Shown here: positions 8,019 to 17,343 of the stretch, one piece after another
Layout of the letters: each line of letters starts with the position of its first letter
Position numbering within the stretch: position 1 is the first letter of the stretch
NCBI GenBank assembly: GCA_020073345.1
Contig: JAIQFI010000007.1
Span: forward strand, 1 to 64,000
Source of the DNA: Terriglobia bacterium
GTDB taxonomy: Bacteria; Acidobacteriota; Terriglobia; Bryobacterales; Bryobacteraceae
DNA length: 64,000 bases
Direction: 5' to 3'
The notes under the pieces: generated by a model
The model's input: only the letters and a program-made list of their open reading frames with translations
Databases searched by the model: none
Told to the model about the DNA's origin: nothing
Translations under genes and position numbers: made by a program

Positions 8019-8336
8019 CTAGTCGCTCTTTGGAGCAACTTCCTCCACCTTGACGCCGACGTAGTATTCGGCGCCTTCGCAGGTGCAATACCTGGTTTCA
8101 GCGTGAGCTACGGAATCGGTCAGGTGGATGCGGATCAGCGACCCGGGAGACAAGAAGAACGGAAGGCTCAGCTTCAAGCTTGATTCCCCGACATCAAGAA
8201 TGCGAGCCTTCACGGCATTTCGTACGTGCGGACTAAGCACATCGATGACGGTATCTCCTACACACGCAGTGCGGGCATCGCTTCGACGGTCTAGGCGGCC
8301 GAAGTGGGTATTACGTGATGACGTGGATATCGCCAT
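8019..8336 (-). CDS. Degenerate PilZ-domain protein
   Basis: The 105-aa protein has RRSDAR (an RxxxR motif) near residue 17, followed by VKARILDVGESSLKLSLPFF and then a hydrophobic beta-barrel run (GSLIRIHL, YYVGVKVEE). PilZ domains bind cyclic-di-GMP through RxxxR and (D/N)xSxxG. Here the second motif reads DVGESS, so nucleotide binding may be weak or lost. The track ORF (to 8903) includes a long antisense extension over the GH20 gene; the ATG at 8336 starts just before the recognisable domain. Confidence 0.65.
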   Translation of the reverse strand: MAISTSSRNTHFGRLDRRSDARTACVGDTVIDVLSPHVRNAVKARILDVGESSLKLSLPFFLSPGSLIRIHLTDSVAHAETRYCTCEGAEYYVGVKVEEVAPKSD

Positions 8337-8426
8337 ACACTCCTCCGGCACCCAGACTAACAGCGTTCCGGCCGCAAAACGCTCGGGGAAACACCTGTAT
8401 TTGGACGGCGGTGTAGACTGAGGACC

Positions 8427-10046
8427 ATGAGGCGCGGGGTACTGCTGGCTCTCTGTGTAATAGGAGCCGTGTCGGGAGCAGTCATCCAGCCTCTGCCCAT
8501 AGTTCCCCGCCCTATGGTGATGCGGCAGCTGAATGGAAACTTCCTGCTGGGCCCGTCGGCCGCCCTTTATGCCGAAGGTGATGCGCGGCCCGTCGCCCAA
8601 TGGTTTGCTGAACAACTCCGTTCCGAGTTCGGAATCGCGGCGGAGGTCGCTGCCCAGTCCCCGCGCGGGAAAGCATTCCACTTTCTTCTCGACGAGAGCT
8701 CGCCTGAAGAAGGCTACCGCCTGCGGATCGAGCCGCGCGGCGTCACCATCGTGGGCCGTCCCGCCGGGTTGTTCTATGGAGCGCAATCCGTGCTCCAACT
8801 CGCGGCGGCGCGCAGCGGGGCGACGTTCGTTCTCCCCGCGGCAGAGATCCAGGATCAACCTCGCTTTCCTTATCGCGGTCTTCACCTGGATACGTCGCGC
8901 CATATGTTCCCGGTAAAGTTTCTGAAGCGCTACCTGGATTGGATGGCGCGCTACAAGCTAAACCGGTTCCACTGGCACCTCACCGACGATCAAGGCTGGC
9001 GCATCGAGATCAAGCAGTACCCGCGCCTGGCGGAAGTCGCCTCGATGCGGAAAGAGACGCTGGTCGGCCACGCACCGCAATCGACCCGGTACGACGGCAA
9101 ACCGTACGGCGGATTCTACACGCAGGAACAGATCCGCGAAGTGGTGGCCTACGCGCGCGAACGTTTCATCACGGTGATTCCGGAGATCGAGATGCCCGGC
9201 CATTCACTGGCCGCGCTGGCGGCGTATCCTGAGCTCGCGTGCACGGCGGGCCCGTTTGAAACCGCGACCACGTGGGGCGTTTTCAAAGACGTCTACTGCC
9301 CCAAGGAGAACACCTTTCAGTTCCTGGAAAACGTGCTGACCGAGGTCATGGAGCTGTTCCCTTCGAGCTACATCCATATCGGCGGCGACGAAGTTCAAAA
9401 GGACCGCTGGAAAGAAAGCCCGGCTGCGCAAGCCGTGATCCGCAGGGAAGGATTGAAGGATGAAAGCGACCTGCAGAGCTACTTCATCCGCCGGATGGAG
9501 CGCTTCATCAACTCCAAGGGCCGGCGGATGATCGGGTGGGACGAAATCCTGGAAGGTGGCCTGGCTCCCGACGCGACGGTGATGAGCTGGCGCGGCGAGG
9601 ACGGCGGTATCGCAGCGGCCCGGCAGGGCCACGATGTCATCATGACGCCCGACGCGTATCTGTATTTCGATCACTACCAGGGCGATCGTAATCAGGAGCC
9701 TCTGGCCATCGGCGGAATGTTGCCGCTCGATAAAGTGTACAGCTACAATCCGGCGCCCGCGGCGCTTAGAGCGGATGAAAAGCAACACATCCTGGGCGCG
9801 CAGGCCAATGTCTGGACCGAGTACATCGCGGATTCCCGTCAGGTGGAATACATGCTGTTCCCGAGATTGTTCGCGCTGGCCGAGGTGGTGTGGTCGCCAC
9901 AAGAAAATCGAACTTATCGCGATTTCATAAATCGCGTGCCGCCGCAGCTCGCGCGGCTCAAGCGGCAAGGCGTGAACTATCGCGCTTTGGACGCATTCAA
10001 AGCGCAAAGGGCGCGGCGCGCACCAAAGAACAACGATAAGAACTAG
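8427..10046 (+). CDS. GH20 beta-N-acetylhexosaminidase
   Basis: This secreted enzyme probably removes terminal N-acetylglucosamine or N-acetylgalactosamine from chitin-like or cell-wall saccharides. A short signal peptide (VLLALCVIGAVSGA) is followed by the GH20b domain (about residues 20-145) and the (beta/alpha)8 catalytic domain. Visible family motifs are YRGLHLDTSRH, LNRFHWHLTDDQGWRIEIK, IPEIEMPGHS and HIGGDEVQK. D321 and E322 are the substrate-assisted catalytic pair. Late aromatic residues (GAQANVWTEY, FPRLFALAEVVWS) complete the active site. Length of 539 aa is normal. It stands alone, convergent with the glycosyltransferase-like gene. Confidence 0.93.
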   Translation: MRRGVLLALCVIGAVSGAVIQPLPIVPRPMVMRQLNGNFLLGPSAALYAEGDARPVAQWFAEQLRSEFGIAAEVAAQSPRGKAFHFLLDESSPEEGYRLRIEPRGVTIVGRPAGLFYGAQSVLQLAAARSGATFVLPAAEIQDQPRFPYRGLHLDTSRHMFPVKFLKRYLDWMARYKLNRFHWHLTDDQGWRIEIKQYPRLAEVASMRKETLVGHAPQSTRYDGKPYGGFYTQEQIREVVAYARERFITVIPEIEMPGHSLAALAAYPELACTAGPFETATTWGVFKDVYCPKENTFQFLENVLTEVMELFPSSYIHIGGDEVQKDRWKESPAAQAVIRREGLKDESDLQSYFIRRMERFINSKGRRMIGWDEILEGGLAPDATVMSWRGEDGGIAAARQGHDVIMTPDAYLYFDHYQGDRNQEPLAIGGMLPLDKVYSYNPAPAALRADEKQHILGAQANVWTEYIADSRQVEYMLFPRLFALAEVVWSPQENRTYRDFINRVPPQLARLKRQGVNYRALDAFKAQRARRAPKNNDKN

Positions 10047-10078
10047 TCGGGCCGCGCTCCGTTTTGCGCGCTAAGAAA

Positions 10079-11530
10079 TTAACGTGCCGCAAATAACGCG
10101 ACGTCGACATCCAGAAACGGGCCCAGTTGACGATTGCGCCAGCCCGCAAATTCGGGCCTTGCGGCAAACCATTCGCGCCAGCGGGCGACATCGGCGGCGG
10201 GGCCGTGAATCAGGAATCGCCCGGCTGCCGGAAGCGCGCTCTGCGCGAGAGTTTCTGCATATTGCTTTCCCGCGGGCGAATCGCCATAAGGCAGTAGATA
10301 GGGCGTGCCGTGAATCGGATACACATCGAGTTGGCTGTATAAGTAGCCCGGCAGCGGGTAATCCGGGCTCCAGATCGGCGGCTTGGCTTCGATGAACGGG
10401 CTGACGACCAGCACCGGCGTCGACGGTCCAACCGCCAGGGCGTTCGCGGCCCTGGAAGCTCCGCGCCAGTCCGAATTGTGATGCGGCGGCCAGAGTTCCC
10501 CCCACTGCCCGCCGAAGACCAATGCTGCAATTCCCATCGCCAGGGCGAGCGGCTTCCAGTGGCGTTTGGGAATAAAGAACGCAGCAGCCGCCGTGGCTGC
10601 GAGCGCCGAACCGGGGAGCGCGATGGAAACGTACCGCGTGGTGAAGACGCTAATGCCGCTGATGTGCGAGTACGCGAACAAGCCGAGAGGCTGCATCAGC
10701 CACCATCCGGCGATCAGGGCGATCGCGGCCGCAGACGGAGCTGGCTCCAGGCGCTTCCAGTGCAGCGCGCGAGCCAGAATCCAAGCGCCGAGTGCGCAGG
10801 CCGCGACCAAGCGAATCTTGAAGGAGCTACCCAATTCAAACCAGGTAGGTAGCGGCGCGAAAACATGCATCGCGGCGTCCCGGTTCATCGCCAGCGCGTT
10901 GAAGACCACCGGCAGCAGCGCCAACACCAGGCCTGTACAGATCGTTAAAGCTTGAGTCCATGAAACGCGGCGGTCGGATCGTGCGAGGAAATAGACCGCG
11001 TAGACCAAGTAGAACGGCCAGTAAACCAAATGCACCCGCCACAGAAGCGCGCCTGCAGCGAGGAACAGGATGCCGTCGAACCATTTCCCGGAATCGAGCC
11101 AGCGAATCAGGAGCCAGAGACTCGCCGCCGCTACACACGTTCCCAGCGCATACGGTCTCGCATCGGCGGCTTCGTAGTTGAAGAGTCGAAGGGTGAGGCA
11201 GGCGAATACGGCAAACCAGGCGGCTTCTGGACAAATCAGCCGGGCGGCCACGCGCGCAATGAAGAACAGCGCGATGGCCAGAGCGACCAGCGAAGGAAGA
11301 CGCTCGACCGCTTCGGAGAATCCAAACATTGCTTCCGACGCGCGCGGCAGCCAGTAGTAGACCGATCCAATCGCCGGCGCAATGATCGCCAGCGACGGAT
11401 GGCTGACACCGTGGTGAACCACGAAGGCGGTTTCCGCCTCGTCCACCCAGAAGCTGGACGTGAGCGGCATGACCCACATGCGCGCGACGCACACCAACAG
11501 CAATGCTGGAAGCGCGACGCGCACCGTCAC
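10079..11530 (-). CDS. GT39-like multipass membrane glycosyltransferase
   Basis: The 483-aa protein has about ten membrane helices and a short first loop with FWVDEAETAF. The DE pair in the first periplasmic loop is the hallmark of the GT-C fold, PMT/ArnT-type enzymes that use polyprenyl-phosphate sugars. RPYALGTCVAA and LLWRVHLVYWPFYL fit the later helices. The C-terminal 130 residues are soluble and probably periplasmic. The acceptor is unknown. Its start overlaps the stop of the DUF481 gene by 4 bp, so it is the last gene of the panB-panC-DUF481 operon. Confidence 0.75.
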   Translation of the reverse strand: MTVRVALPALLLVCVARMWVMPLTSSFWVDEAETAFVVHHGVSHPSLAIIAPAIGSVYYWLPRASEAMFGFSEAVERLPSLVALAIALFFIARVAARLICPEAAWFAVFACLTLRLFNYEAADARPYALGTCVAAASLWLLIRWLDSGKWFDGILFLAAGALLWRVHLVYWPFYLVYAVYFLARSDRRVSWTQALTICTGLVLALLPVVFNALAMNRDAAMHVFAPLPTWFELGSSFKIRLVAACALGAWILARALHWKRLEPAPSAAAIALIAGWWLMQPLGLFAYSHISGISVFTTRYVSIALPGSALAATAAAAFFIPKRHWKPLALAMGIAALVFGGQWGELWPPHHNSDWRGASRAANALAVGPSTPVLVVSPFIEAKPPIWSPDYPLPGYLYSQLDVYPIHGTPYLLPYGDSPAGKQYAETLAQSALPAAGRFLIHGPAADVARWREWFAARPEFAGWRNRQLGPFLDVDVALFAAR

Positions 11531-12585
11531 TTGCCGAAGCTCACCCGTACGCCGGTGCTGTAAATGGCGTCATTCTTCTTTCGTCCGGGCACCGGGTTGC
11601 TCAGGAAGCGATCGCTGATGGTAACCTGCCACGAAAACCACTTGCGTATCGCGGTCACACCGGAGATGTCGAAATTAACCCGATACGCGCCCGTATCGGA
11701 GAGGTTCGAAAGAAAATCCAGCTTCTGCTCGACATGCGTGGCGGCGCTGAATTTATGGAGGAAATAGTCACCTACCAGAAGTTCAGCCGAAGTGCGATTC
11801 AGCCCGGTGGAGAAGAATTCGCGATTGGCGGCCGCGCCCATCCGCAGATCGAGCTGTGTGGGCGTGGTGGCGATCGCGTGATAACCGCCGCCGCCGGCCG
11901 GCGTGAAGCGCAAATCCAGGTCTTGGAATTGGTCGGATTCCAGATCCACCGAACCGAATACGAACGCCTTCTTGTTCAGGTTCAAGTTATAGGCGACGCC
12001 TCCGCGTTTGGAATTCGCGGTGGTTTGGCTGGTCCCGCCCGAGAAGTCGCTGGATGAAAAGATGGAGGTGTAGTAGACGGCAATCTTGTCGCGGGTGGTG
12101 GCGCGCGCGGCGTTAGTGGAGAGCGTCAACGTTTCCGTGTTGGCGTTTCCGCGGCTGGCGGCGAATCCCAAGTCGAGATTCCCGACCCACAAGTCCACCA
12201 AGCGCGGGTTGCGAAAGTGATCGATCTCGGTTTGAACCTTGGTCTGCTCGTCACTGTTGCGGATGAACTGGATGGATTCCTTCGATGTGGCGACCACACC
12301 CGACGTTTTCGTCGTGACGTTGAATCTTCCGTTCACGGTTTCGACCGATCCGACGATGGTCTGGCCATCGCTGAGGCCGATGTACAACGGACCGGGCGCG
12401 GAGATAGCGGTGATCGAATCCCACTTGAGCGTGACCTCGCCCGCATTATCGGTCTTGACGACCAGAGTCTTGGCGTCGCTGCGGATCACGGAACCCGTAA
12501 TTCGGTCGCCGTTGGTTAGCGTGATCTGATCCGCCCAAAGAGAACACGCACACAGCAGTGACGTGGCTGCGATGAAGAACTTCAT
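11527..12585 (-). CDS. DUF481 (YdiY-like) outer-membrane protein
   Basis: A signal peptide (MKFFIAATSLLCACSLWA) is followed by an SHD1/LSm-like beta domain (QITLTNGDRITGSVIRSDAK, and a second copy GQTIVGSVETVNG) at residues 20-95. Then comes the DUF481 barrel from about residue 130: LGFAASRGNANTETLTLSTN and many beta-strands ending in GVRVSFGK, with no final Phe. DUF481 proteins are predicted outer-membrane beta-barrels; the cargo is unknown. It starts 9 bp after the panC stop and overlaps the glycosyltransferase start. Confidence 0.85.
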   Translation of the reverse strand: MKFFIAATSLLCACSLWADQITLTNGDRITGSVIRSDAKTLVVKTDNAGEVTLKWDSITAISAPGPLYIGLSDGQTIVGSVETVNGRFNVTTKTSGVVATSKESIQFIRNSDEQTKVQTEIDHFRNPRLVDLWVGNLDLGFAASRGNANTETLTLSTNAARATTRDKIAVYYTSIFSSSDFSGGTSQTTANSKRGGVAYNLNLNKKAFVFGSVDLESDQFQDLDLRFTPAGGGGYHAIATTPTQLDLRMGAAANREFFSTGLNRTSAELLVGDYFLHKFSAATHVEQKLDFLSNLSDTGAYRVNFDISGVTAIRKWFSWQVTISDRFLSNPVPGRKKNDAIYSTGVRVSFGK

Positions 12586-12594
12586 CTCCCAAGC

Positions 12595-13446
12595 TTAGCG
12601 AACCGAGACGGGCAGATTATCGATCAGCCGGACTTCTCCTAACCACACGGCCGCCACGACGCGCACTGCCCCGTTGATCGGCTCGACCGGCTGAAACGTC
12701 GCGGGATCGACAACTTCCAGATATTCAACCCGGAACGCGGGAGTTTGCGCCAGCAGCGCAAGCGCGGCCTGTCTGACCACGGAGGCCGAGTGCATGCCGT
12801 TGCCGATCAAACGCTCGGCTTCGCACAGCGCTTGGTAAAGAAGCGGAGCGATCTGGCGCTCATCGGGCGTCAGGCGCTGATTGCGGGAACTCATCGCCAA
12901 ACCGTCGGGCTCGCGCACGGTGGGAACCGGCACGATCGTGATGGGAATGTTGAGATCCGCCGCCATCTTCTGGATCACGGCCAGCTGTTGCGCGTCTTTT
13001 TCGCCGAAATAGGCGCGGTCCGCCGGAAGGATGTTGAACAACTTGGCGACAATGGTTGCCACGCCACGAAAGTGGCCGGGGCGAAATTCACCTTCCAGGC
13101 GGGTCGAAAGGCCGGCCACGGCTACGGAAGTCAGCGGCTCGCCCGGGTACATTTCCTTGGCGTCCGGCGCGAACACGGCGTCCACACCGAAGCGTTCGCA
13201 AAAAGCAAGGTCGGTATCGAGGTCGCGCGGGTACTTTTGAAAATCATCCGCGCGGTCGAATTGAGTCGGATTGACGAAGATGGTCGCGACCACGTATCCG
13301 TTCTCTTCACGTGCGCGACGCATCAGGGCGCCGTGCCCTTCGTGCAGGGCGCCCATGGTCGGGACCAGACCGATGGCCAAGCGATGTCCACGCACCGCGG
13401 CGATGTGCTCGCGCGTTTGGGCAATGGTCCTTAAAATAATGCTCAC
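12595..13446 (-). CDS. panC: Pantothenate synthetase
   Basis: PanC joins pantoate and beta-alanine with ATP to make pantothenate, the precursor of coenzyme A. The nucleotidyl-transferase signature VPTMGALHEGH is at about residue 28. FVNPTQF, GEKDAQQLAVI and MSSRNQRLT follow as in the family. Length is 283 aa, as expected. The start codon overlaps the stop of panB (ATGA), so the two are translationally coupled. Confidence 0.96.
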   Translation of the reverse strand: MSIILRTIAQTREHIAAVRGHRLAIGLVPTMGALHEGHGALMRRAREENGYVVATIFVNPTQFDRADDFQKYPRDLDTDLAFCERFGVDAVFAPDAKEMYPGEPLTSVAVAGLSTRLEGEFRPGHFRGVATIVAKLFNILPADRAYFGEKDAQQLAVIQKMAADLNIPITIVPVPTVREPDGLAMSSRNQRLTPDERQIAPLLYQALCEAERLIGNGMHSASVVRQAALALLAQTPAFRVEYLEVVDPATFQPVEPINGAVRVVAAVWLGEVRLIDNLPVSVR

Positions 13447-14231
13447 TTCGGGAAGCGGCCGCTGCGCACGTCGTCGATGTACTCCCGGGCGGAGCGGACC
13501 ACCTCTTTGCCCAGCTCTGAGTAGCGTTTCACGAACGGCGGGGTGAATTCGTCGAACAATCCGAGCACGTCATAGCTCACCAGAACCTGCCCGTCGCAAT
13601 GCGGGCCGGCGCCGATGCCGATGGTGGGAATGGCCAAAGCCTTGGTGATTTCGCCCGCGATATCCGAGGGAATCGATTCCAGGACGATGCCAAACGCGCC
13701 GGACTGCTCGACGATTCGGGCTTCCTCCAACAGTTTTTCGGCGGCGGCGCCCGCGATCTTCTTAAAGCCTCCCAACTGATGCACCGACTGCGGCGTGAGA
13801 CCGATGTGCCCCATCACCGGGATACCGATCTCGACCAGTCGGGCGATCACATCAGCCGAGGCCTTGCCGCCTTCGAGTTTCACCGCCGCCGCGCCCCCTT
13901 CCTGGATCAGGCGGCCCGCGTTTCGCACCGCGTCCTCGACACCGGTCTGGTAGCTCAGGAACGGCATGTCGGCGACTACCAGCGCGTGCCGCGTCCCGTT
14001 GCGGACCGCGCGCGTGTGGTGCACCATCATGTCGAGCGTGACTTCGAGCGTGGTCTCGTGACCCATGACCACCATGCCGAGGGAATCGCCCACCAGGATC
14101 GCGTCGACTCCGGCGCAGTCCAGAAGGCGGGCCATAGTGGCGTCGTAGGCGGTCAGCACGGTGATCTTTTCACCACGCTGCTTCATTTCGAGGAGGTCCG
14201 GGATACGGACCGGCTTGGGAGACTGCTTCAT
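13443..14231 (-). CDS. panB: 3-methyl-2-oxobutanoate hydroxymethyltransferase
   Basis: PanB transfers a hydroxymethyl group from methylene-tetrahydrofolate to ketoisovalerate, the first committed step of pantothenate synthesis. Family motifs are ITVLTAYDATMARLLD, VGDSLGMVVMGH with the metal-binding Asp, ADMPFLSYQ, AAAVKLEGG, GHIGLTPQS and IGIGAGPHCDGQVLV. Length of 262 aa is normal. It heads a four-gene minus-strand operon and diverges from the iscR-like gene across about 107 bp that hold both promoters. Confidence 0.96.
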   Translation of the reverse strand: MKQSPKPVRIPDLLEMKQRGEKITVLTAYDATMARLLDCAGVDAILVGDSLGMVVMGHETTLEVTLDMMVHHTRAVRNGTRHALVVADMPFLSYQTGVEDAVRNAGRLIQEGGAAAVKLEGGKASADVIARLVEIGIPVMGHIGLTPQSVHQLGGFKKIAGAAAEKLLEEARIVEQSGAFGIVLESIPSDIAGEITKALAIPTIGIGAGPHCDGQVLVSYDVLGLFDEFTPPFVKRYSELGKEVVRSAREYIDDVRSGRFPK

Positions 14232-14283
14232 TGGTAATCTCAGGCAACTCTAATCTATAGTAACTCAATCACTTAAGCTTGCC

Positions 14284-14312
14284 TTGACACTATGCCAAGC
14301 ACTTAGTATATA
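14284..14312 (+). promoter_or_regulatory. Sigma70-type promoter of the isc operon
   Basis: A perfect TTGACA -35 box and TATATA -10 box are 17 bp apart, ending 26 bp before the regulator's ATG. The predicted start of transcription leaves a leader of only about 20 bases with no visible ribosome binding site. Confidence 0.8.
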
Positions 14313-14321
14313 CTGATATTG

Positions 14322-14334
14322 GACTGAAACAGTC
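14322..14334. promoter_or_regulatory. Dyad operator for the Rrf2 regulator
   Basis: GACTG-AAA-CAGTC is a perfect 5-bp dyad placed at the predicted transcription start. Its centre resembles the GACT...AGTC core of type-1 IscR sites. Binding here would block RNA polymerase and give autorepression of the operon. Confidence 0.65.
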
Positions 14335-14338
14335 TTAC

Positions 14339-14818
14339 ATGCTGAAGCTCACCAAGAAGGCCGATTACGGGTTGATCGCACTGCGCCACCTGGCGTGCCA
14401 GTCTAAGACTGGGTCCGCCAAAGAGATCGCGGATAAGTATCGGATCCCGTTGCCGCTACTCTCGAAAGTACTGCAGACCCTGGTTCGAAACGGCCTGCTG
14501 GTATCTGAACAAGGCGCCAGCGGCGGCTACAGATTAGCACGCGATCCGCACGAGATCACGGCGCTTGAAGTGATCCGCAGCATCGACGGCCCGATCATCC
14601 TTACGCAGTGCTTCACCGAGCACGACGAGCCGATCGAATGCGATCAAAGTGAACTCTGCCCGGTGCGCGAGCCGCTGAGGAAAGTTCACGAAGGGATTCT
14701 GCGGTTGTTGTCTGGAATCACGATTTCGGATTTATCCTCGGACGATATGCCTGTTCCGTCCATCCAAGGTATGGTTTCCAGCATCCAACCCTCTAGAGTA
14801 GGTCCGCAAACAAGATGA
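14339..14818 (+). CDS. iscR: Rrf2-family Fe-S regulator of the isc operon
   Basis: The N-terminal winged helix has [28 protein letters not shown] and [12 protein letters not shown], typical of Rrf2 regulators. Three cysteines, C91, C101 and C107, sit in [20 protein letters not shown], the cluster-binding loop, though the first spacing is longer than the C-x5-C-x5-C of E. coli IscR and is closer to SufR-type relatives. The protein would sense Fe-S status and repress its own operon through the adjacent dyad. Its stop overlaps the iscS start by 4 bp. Confidence 0.88.
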   Translation: MLKLTKKADYGLIALRHLACQSKTGSAKEIADKYRIPLPLLSKVLQTLVRNGLLVSEQGASGGYRLARDPHEITALEVIRSIDGPIILTQCFTEHDEPIECDQSELCPVREPLRKVHEGILRLLSGITISDLSSDDMPVPSIQGMVSSIQPSRVGPQTR

Positions 14819-16029
14819 AACTACCGATTTACATGGACAATCACGCCACCACGCCGGTGGATCCGCGCGTGTTCAAGGCGATGACGCCGTACTTCACCGA
14901 TACGTTCGGGAACGCCGCTAGCCGCAATCATAGTTTCGGATGGGTGGCGGAAGACGCCGTCGAAAAAGCCCGCAAGCAGGTGGCCGAGCTGATCGGCGCG
15001 AATAACAAGGAAATCGTTTTCACCAGCGGCGCCACCGAATCGAACAACCTGGCGCTCAAGGGCGTCGCGGAGATGTATGCCGAAAAGGGCAACCACATTA
15101 TCACCGCGGCCACCGAGCATAAAGCCATCCTCGATACCTGCAAGCGTCTGGAGAAAGAAGGCTGCAAGGTCACCTATCTACCGGTGGAAACCAACGGACT
15201 GGTGGATCTGAACAAGCTGCGCGCCGCCATGACGGACAAGACCATCCTGGTCAGCATCATGTACGCCAACAACGAAATCGGCGTGCTGCAGCCGGTCGCC
15301 GAGATCAGCAAGATTGCCAAAGAGCGCGGTGCGCTGTTTCACACCGATGCGACGCAAGCGGTCGGCAAGGTGCCCGTGGATGTGATTAAGGACGGGATCG
15401 ATCTGGCCTCGATCAGCGCGCACAAGATGTATGGACCCAAAGGCGTGGGCGCACTGTACGTTCGCCGGCGCAACCCCCGTGTTCAGGTCACCGCGCAGAT
15501 GGACGGCGGCGGGCATGAGCGCGGCATGCGCTCCGGCACGCTGAATGTCCCGGGAATCGTGGGGTTGGGCGAGGCCTGCGCCATCGCCAAAGCCGAGATG
15601 TCCGAAGAAATTAAGCGCATGGCCTACCTCCGCGACAAGCTGAAGGACCGGCTGCTGGCATCGCTCGACGAAGTGTACATCAACGGCACCATGGAGCACC
15701 GGTTGCCGAACAACCTGAACATCAGCTTCGCCTTCGTTGAAGGCGAATCGCTTCTGATGGGCATTAACGAGATCGCGGTCTCGAGCGGATCGGCCTGTAC
15801 TTCAGCGACGCTCGAGCCCAGCTACGTACTGAAGGCATTGGGCGCCGGAGACGACTTGGCGCATTCTTCCATCCGCTTCGGCTTAGGCCGTTTCAACACG
15901 GAAGAAGAAGTGGATTATGTGGCGGCGAAGGTAATCGATGTGGTGCAAAAGCTACGTGAGCTTTCACCGTTGTACGAGATGCACAAAGAAGGAATCGACC
16001 TGACCAAAGTCCAATGGACGGCTCATTAA
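14815..16029 (+). CDS. iscS: Cysteine desulfurase IscS
   Basis: IscS is the PLP enzyme that takes sulfur from cysteine and passes it as persulfide to IscU. It shows [15 protein letters not shown] at the start, the PLP lysine K204 in [10 protein letters not shown], and the mobile catalytic C328 in [15 protein letters not shown]. Length of 404 aa is that of the proteobacterial IscS class. An SD-like GTAGGT lies about 10 bases upstream inside the regulator gene. Confidence 0.97.
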   Translation: MKLPIYMDNHATTPVDPRVFKAMTPYFTDTFGNAASRNHSFGWVAEDAVEKARKQVAELIGANNKEIVFTSGATESNNLALKGVAEMYAEKGNHIITAATEHKAILDTCKRLEKEGCKVTYLPVETNGLVDLNKLRAAMTDKTILVSIMYANNEIGVLQPVAEISKIAKERGALFHTDATQAVGKVPVDVIKDGIDLASISAHKMYGPKGVGALYVRRRNPRVQVTAQMDGGGHERGMRSGTLNVPGIVGLGEACAIAKAEMSEEIKRMAYLRDKLKDRLLASLDEVYINGTMEHRLPNNLNISFAFVEGESLLMGINEIAVSSGSACTSATLEPSYVLKALGAGDDLAHSSIRFGLGRFNTEEEVDYVAAKVIDVVQKLRELSPLYEMHKEGIDLTKVQWTAH

Positions 16030-16047
16030 CTTCAAAGGATTAAAACT

Positions 16048-16461
16048 ATGGCGTATTCAGACAAAGTTCTCGACCATTACAACAACCCCCGCAACGTCGG
16101 CTCGTTCGATAAGAAGGATCCCAACGTTGGCACAGGGATGGTGGGCGCGCCGGAATGCGGCGACGTGATGAAGCTGCAGGTGAAGGTGAACCCGGCCACG
16201 GGCGTCATCGAAGACGCCAAGTTCAAGACGTTCGGCTGCGGCAGCGCCATCGCCAGCTCGTCGCTCGCGACGGAATGGCTGCGCGGGAAGACCGTGGACG
16301 AAGCGCTGGCCATCAAGAACACGGACATCGTCAACGAGCTGAGCCTGCCACCGGTCAAGATCCACTGCTCGGTGCTGGCCGAGGACGCGATCAAGGCCGC
16401 CATCGACGATTACAAGAAGAAATCGGAGAATGTCGGGGTTGAGTCAAAAGCTCACGCGTAG
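16048..16461 (+). CDS. iscU: Fe-S cluster scaffold IscU
   Basis: IscU is the scaffold on which the [2Fe-2S] cluster is built. The three ligand cysteines are C37 (PECGD), C64 (FGCGS) and C107 (IHCSVL). The LPPVK motif at about residues 100-104, the recognition site for the HscA chaperone, is intact, in agreement with hscBA downstream. Length is 137 aa. AAAGGA precedes the ATG. Confidence 0.97.
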   Translation: MAYSDKVLDHYNNPRNVGSFDKKDPNVGTGMVGAPECGDVMKLQVKVNPATGVIEDAKFKTFGCGSAIASSSLATEWLRGKTVDEALAIKNTDIVNELSLPPVKIHCSVLAEDAIKAAIDDYKKKSENVGVESKAHA

Positions 16462-16472
16462 GCTTCGGCTAG

Positions 16473-16793
16473 ATGGTTACGGTCACTCCCAAAGCAGTCG
16501 AGAAGATTCGCGAAGCCTTTAAGCGCGAAAACGTCTCGGGAGGGCTGCGCCTGGGCGTGCGCGGGGGCGGGTGCTCGGGTCTGAGCTATCTGTTTAAGTT
16601 CGATCCGAAACCTCGGCCGACGGACAGCGTGCTGCAATTCGACGATGTCAGCGTCTACATCGACCCCAAGAGCATGGTGTTTCTCGAGGGGATGACGCTC
16701 GACTGGCAGGATACGCTGATGCAATCGGGTTTCGTGTTCGAGAATCCCCATGCCAAGAAGAGTTGCGGCTGCGGCACCTCCTTTACGGCCTGA
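16473..16793 (+). CDS. iscA: A-type Fe-S carrier IscA
   Basis: This is an A-type carrier that moves clusters from IscU to target proteins. The conserved cysteines are C34 (GGGCSGLSY) and C98/C100 (SCGCGTSF). Length is 106 aa. It follows iscU by 11 bp. Confidence 0.95.
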   Translation: MVTVTPKAVEKIREAFKRENVSGGLRLGVRGGGCSGLSYLFKFDPKPRPTDSVLQFDDVSVYIDPKSMVFLEGMTLDWQDTLMQSGFVFENPHAKKSCGCGTSFTA

Positions 16794-16812
16794 TGAAGTT
16801 CGGCTTTGCTCG

Positions 16813-17343
16813 ATGAAATTCTACGATGCGCTCGGCCTTGAGCCGAAGCTGGCGCTCGATCTGGACGATCTCAAGAAGCGTTTCTACGATCGCAGCCGCC
16901 AGTGGCATCCCGACCGCTTCAGCCGGGCCAACTCCGAGGAAAAGCAGCGGTCCGAGGAAATGACCTCGATGCTCAATGACGCCTTTCGGACTCTGCGCGA
17001 TCCTGTCAGCAGGGCAGAATATTTTCTGCGCGAGAGCGGCCTCGAGCTTCCGAAAGACGCTCCGCCAGAGCTGCTGGAAGAGGTGTTCGAGTTGAATATG
17101 GCGCTAGAGGAGCTTCGCGGTGGCGATGAATCGGCGCGTGGGCAGTTGGTCTCGGCACAGGAACGGTTCGCGGCGATGATGGGCGACGCGGATGCGAGCC
17201 TGGCCGGCTTGTTCGCGCATTATGACGAAAAGCCGGAGCGGGCGATGCTGGACCAGATTCGCGCGACGCTAAATCGCCGCAAGTACGTGTCGAACCTGCT
17301 GCGCGATGTCGAAAAGGAACTGAATGTCCACTCTGCAAATTGA
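16813..17343 (+). CDS. hscB: J-domain co-chaperone HscB
   Basis: HscB delivers IscU to HscA. The J-domain HPD is at residues 32-34 (RQWHPDRF) with flanking helices [13 protein letters not shown] and [12 protein letters not shown]; the C-terminal three-helix region binds IscU. The track ORF begins 63 bp earlier, inside isc[11 protein letters not shown] is the typical HscB start. No zinc-finger cysteines precede the J-domain, unlike some eukaryotic versions. The 3' end overlaps hscA by 20 bp. Confidence 0.93.
   Translation: MKFYDALGLEPKLALDLDDLKKRFYDRSRQWHPDRFSRANSEEKQRSEEMTSMLNDAFRTLRDPVSRAEYFLRESGLELPKDAPPELLEEVFELNMALEELRGGDESARGQLVSAQERFAAMMGDADASLAGLFAHYDEKPERAMLDQIRATLNRRKYVSNLLRDVEKELNVHSAN

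Noticed and set aside
9204-10007. 267-aa minus-strand ORF
   Set aside because: Antisense to the GH20 gene with shadow composition.
11030-12057. Plus-strand ORFs of 177 and 184 aa
   Set aside because: Shadows of the glycosyltransferase and DUF481 genes with no signals of their own.
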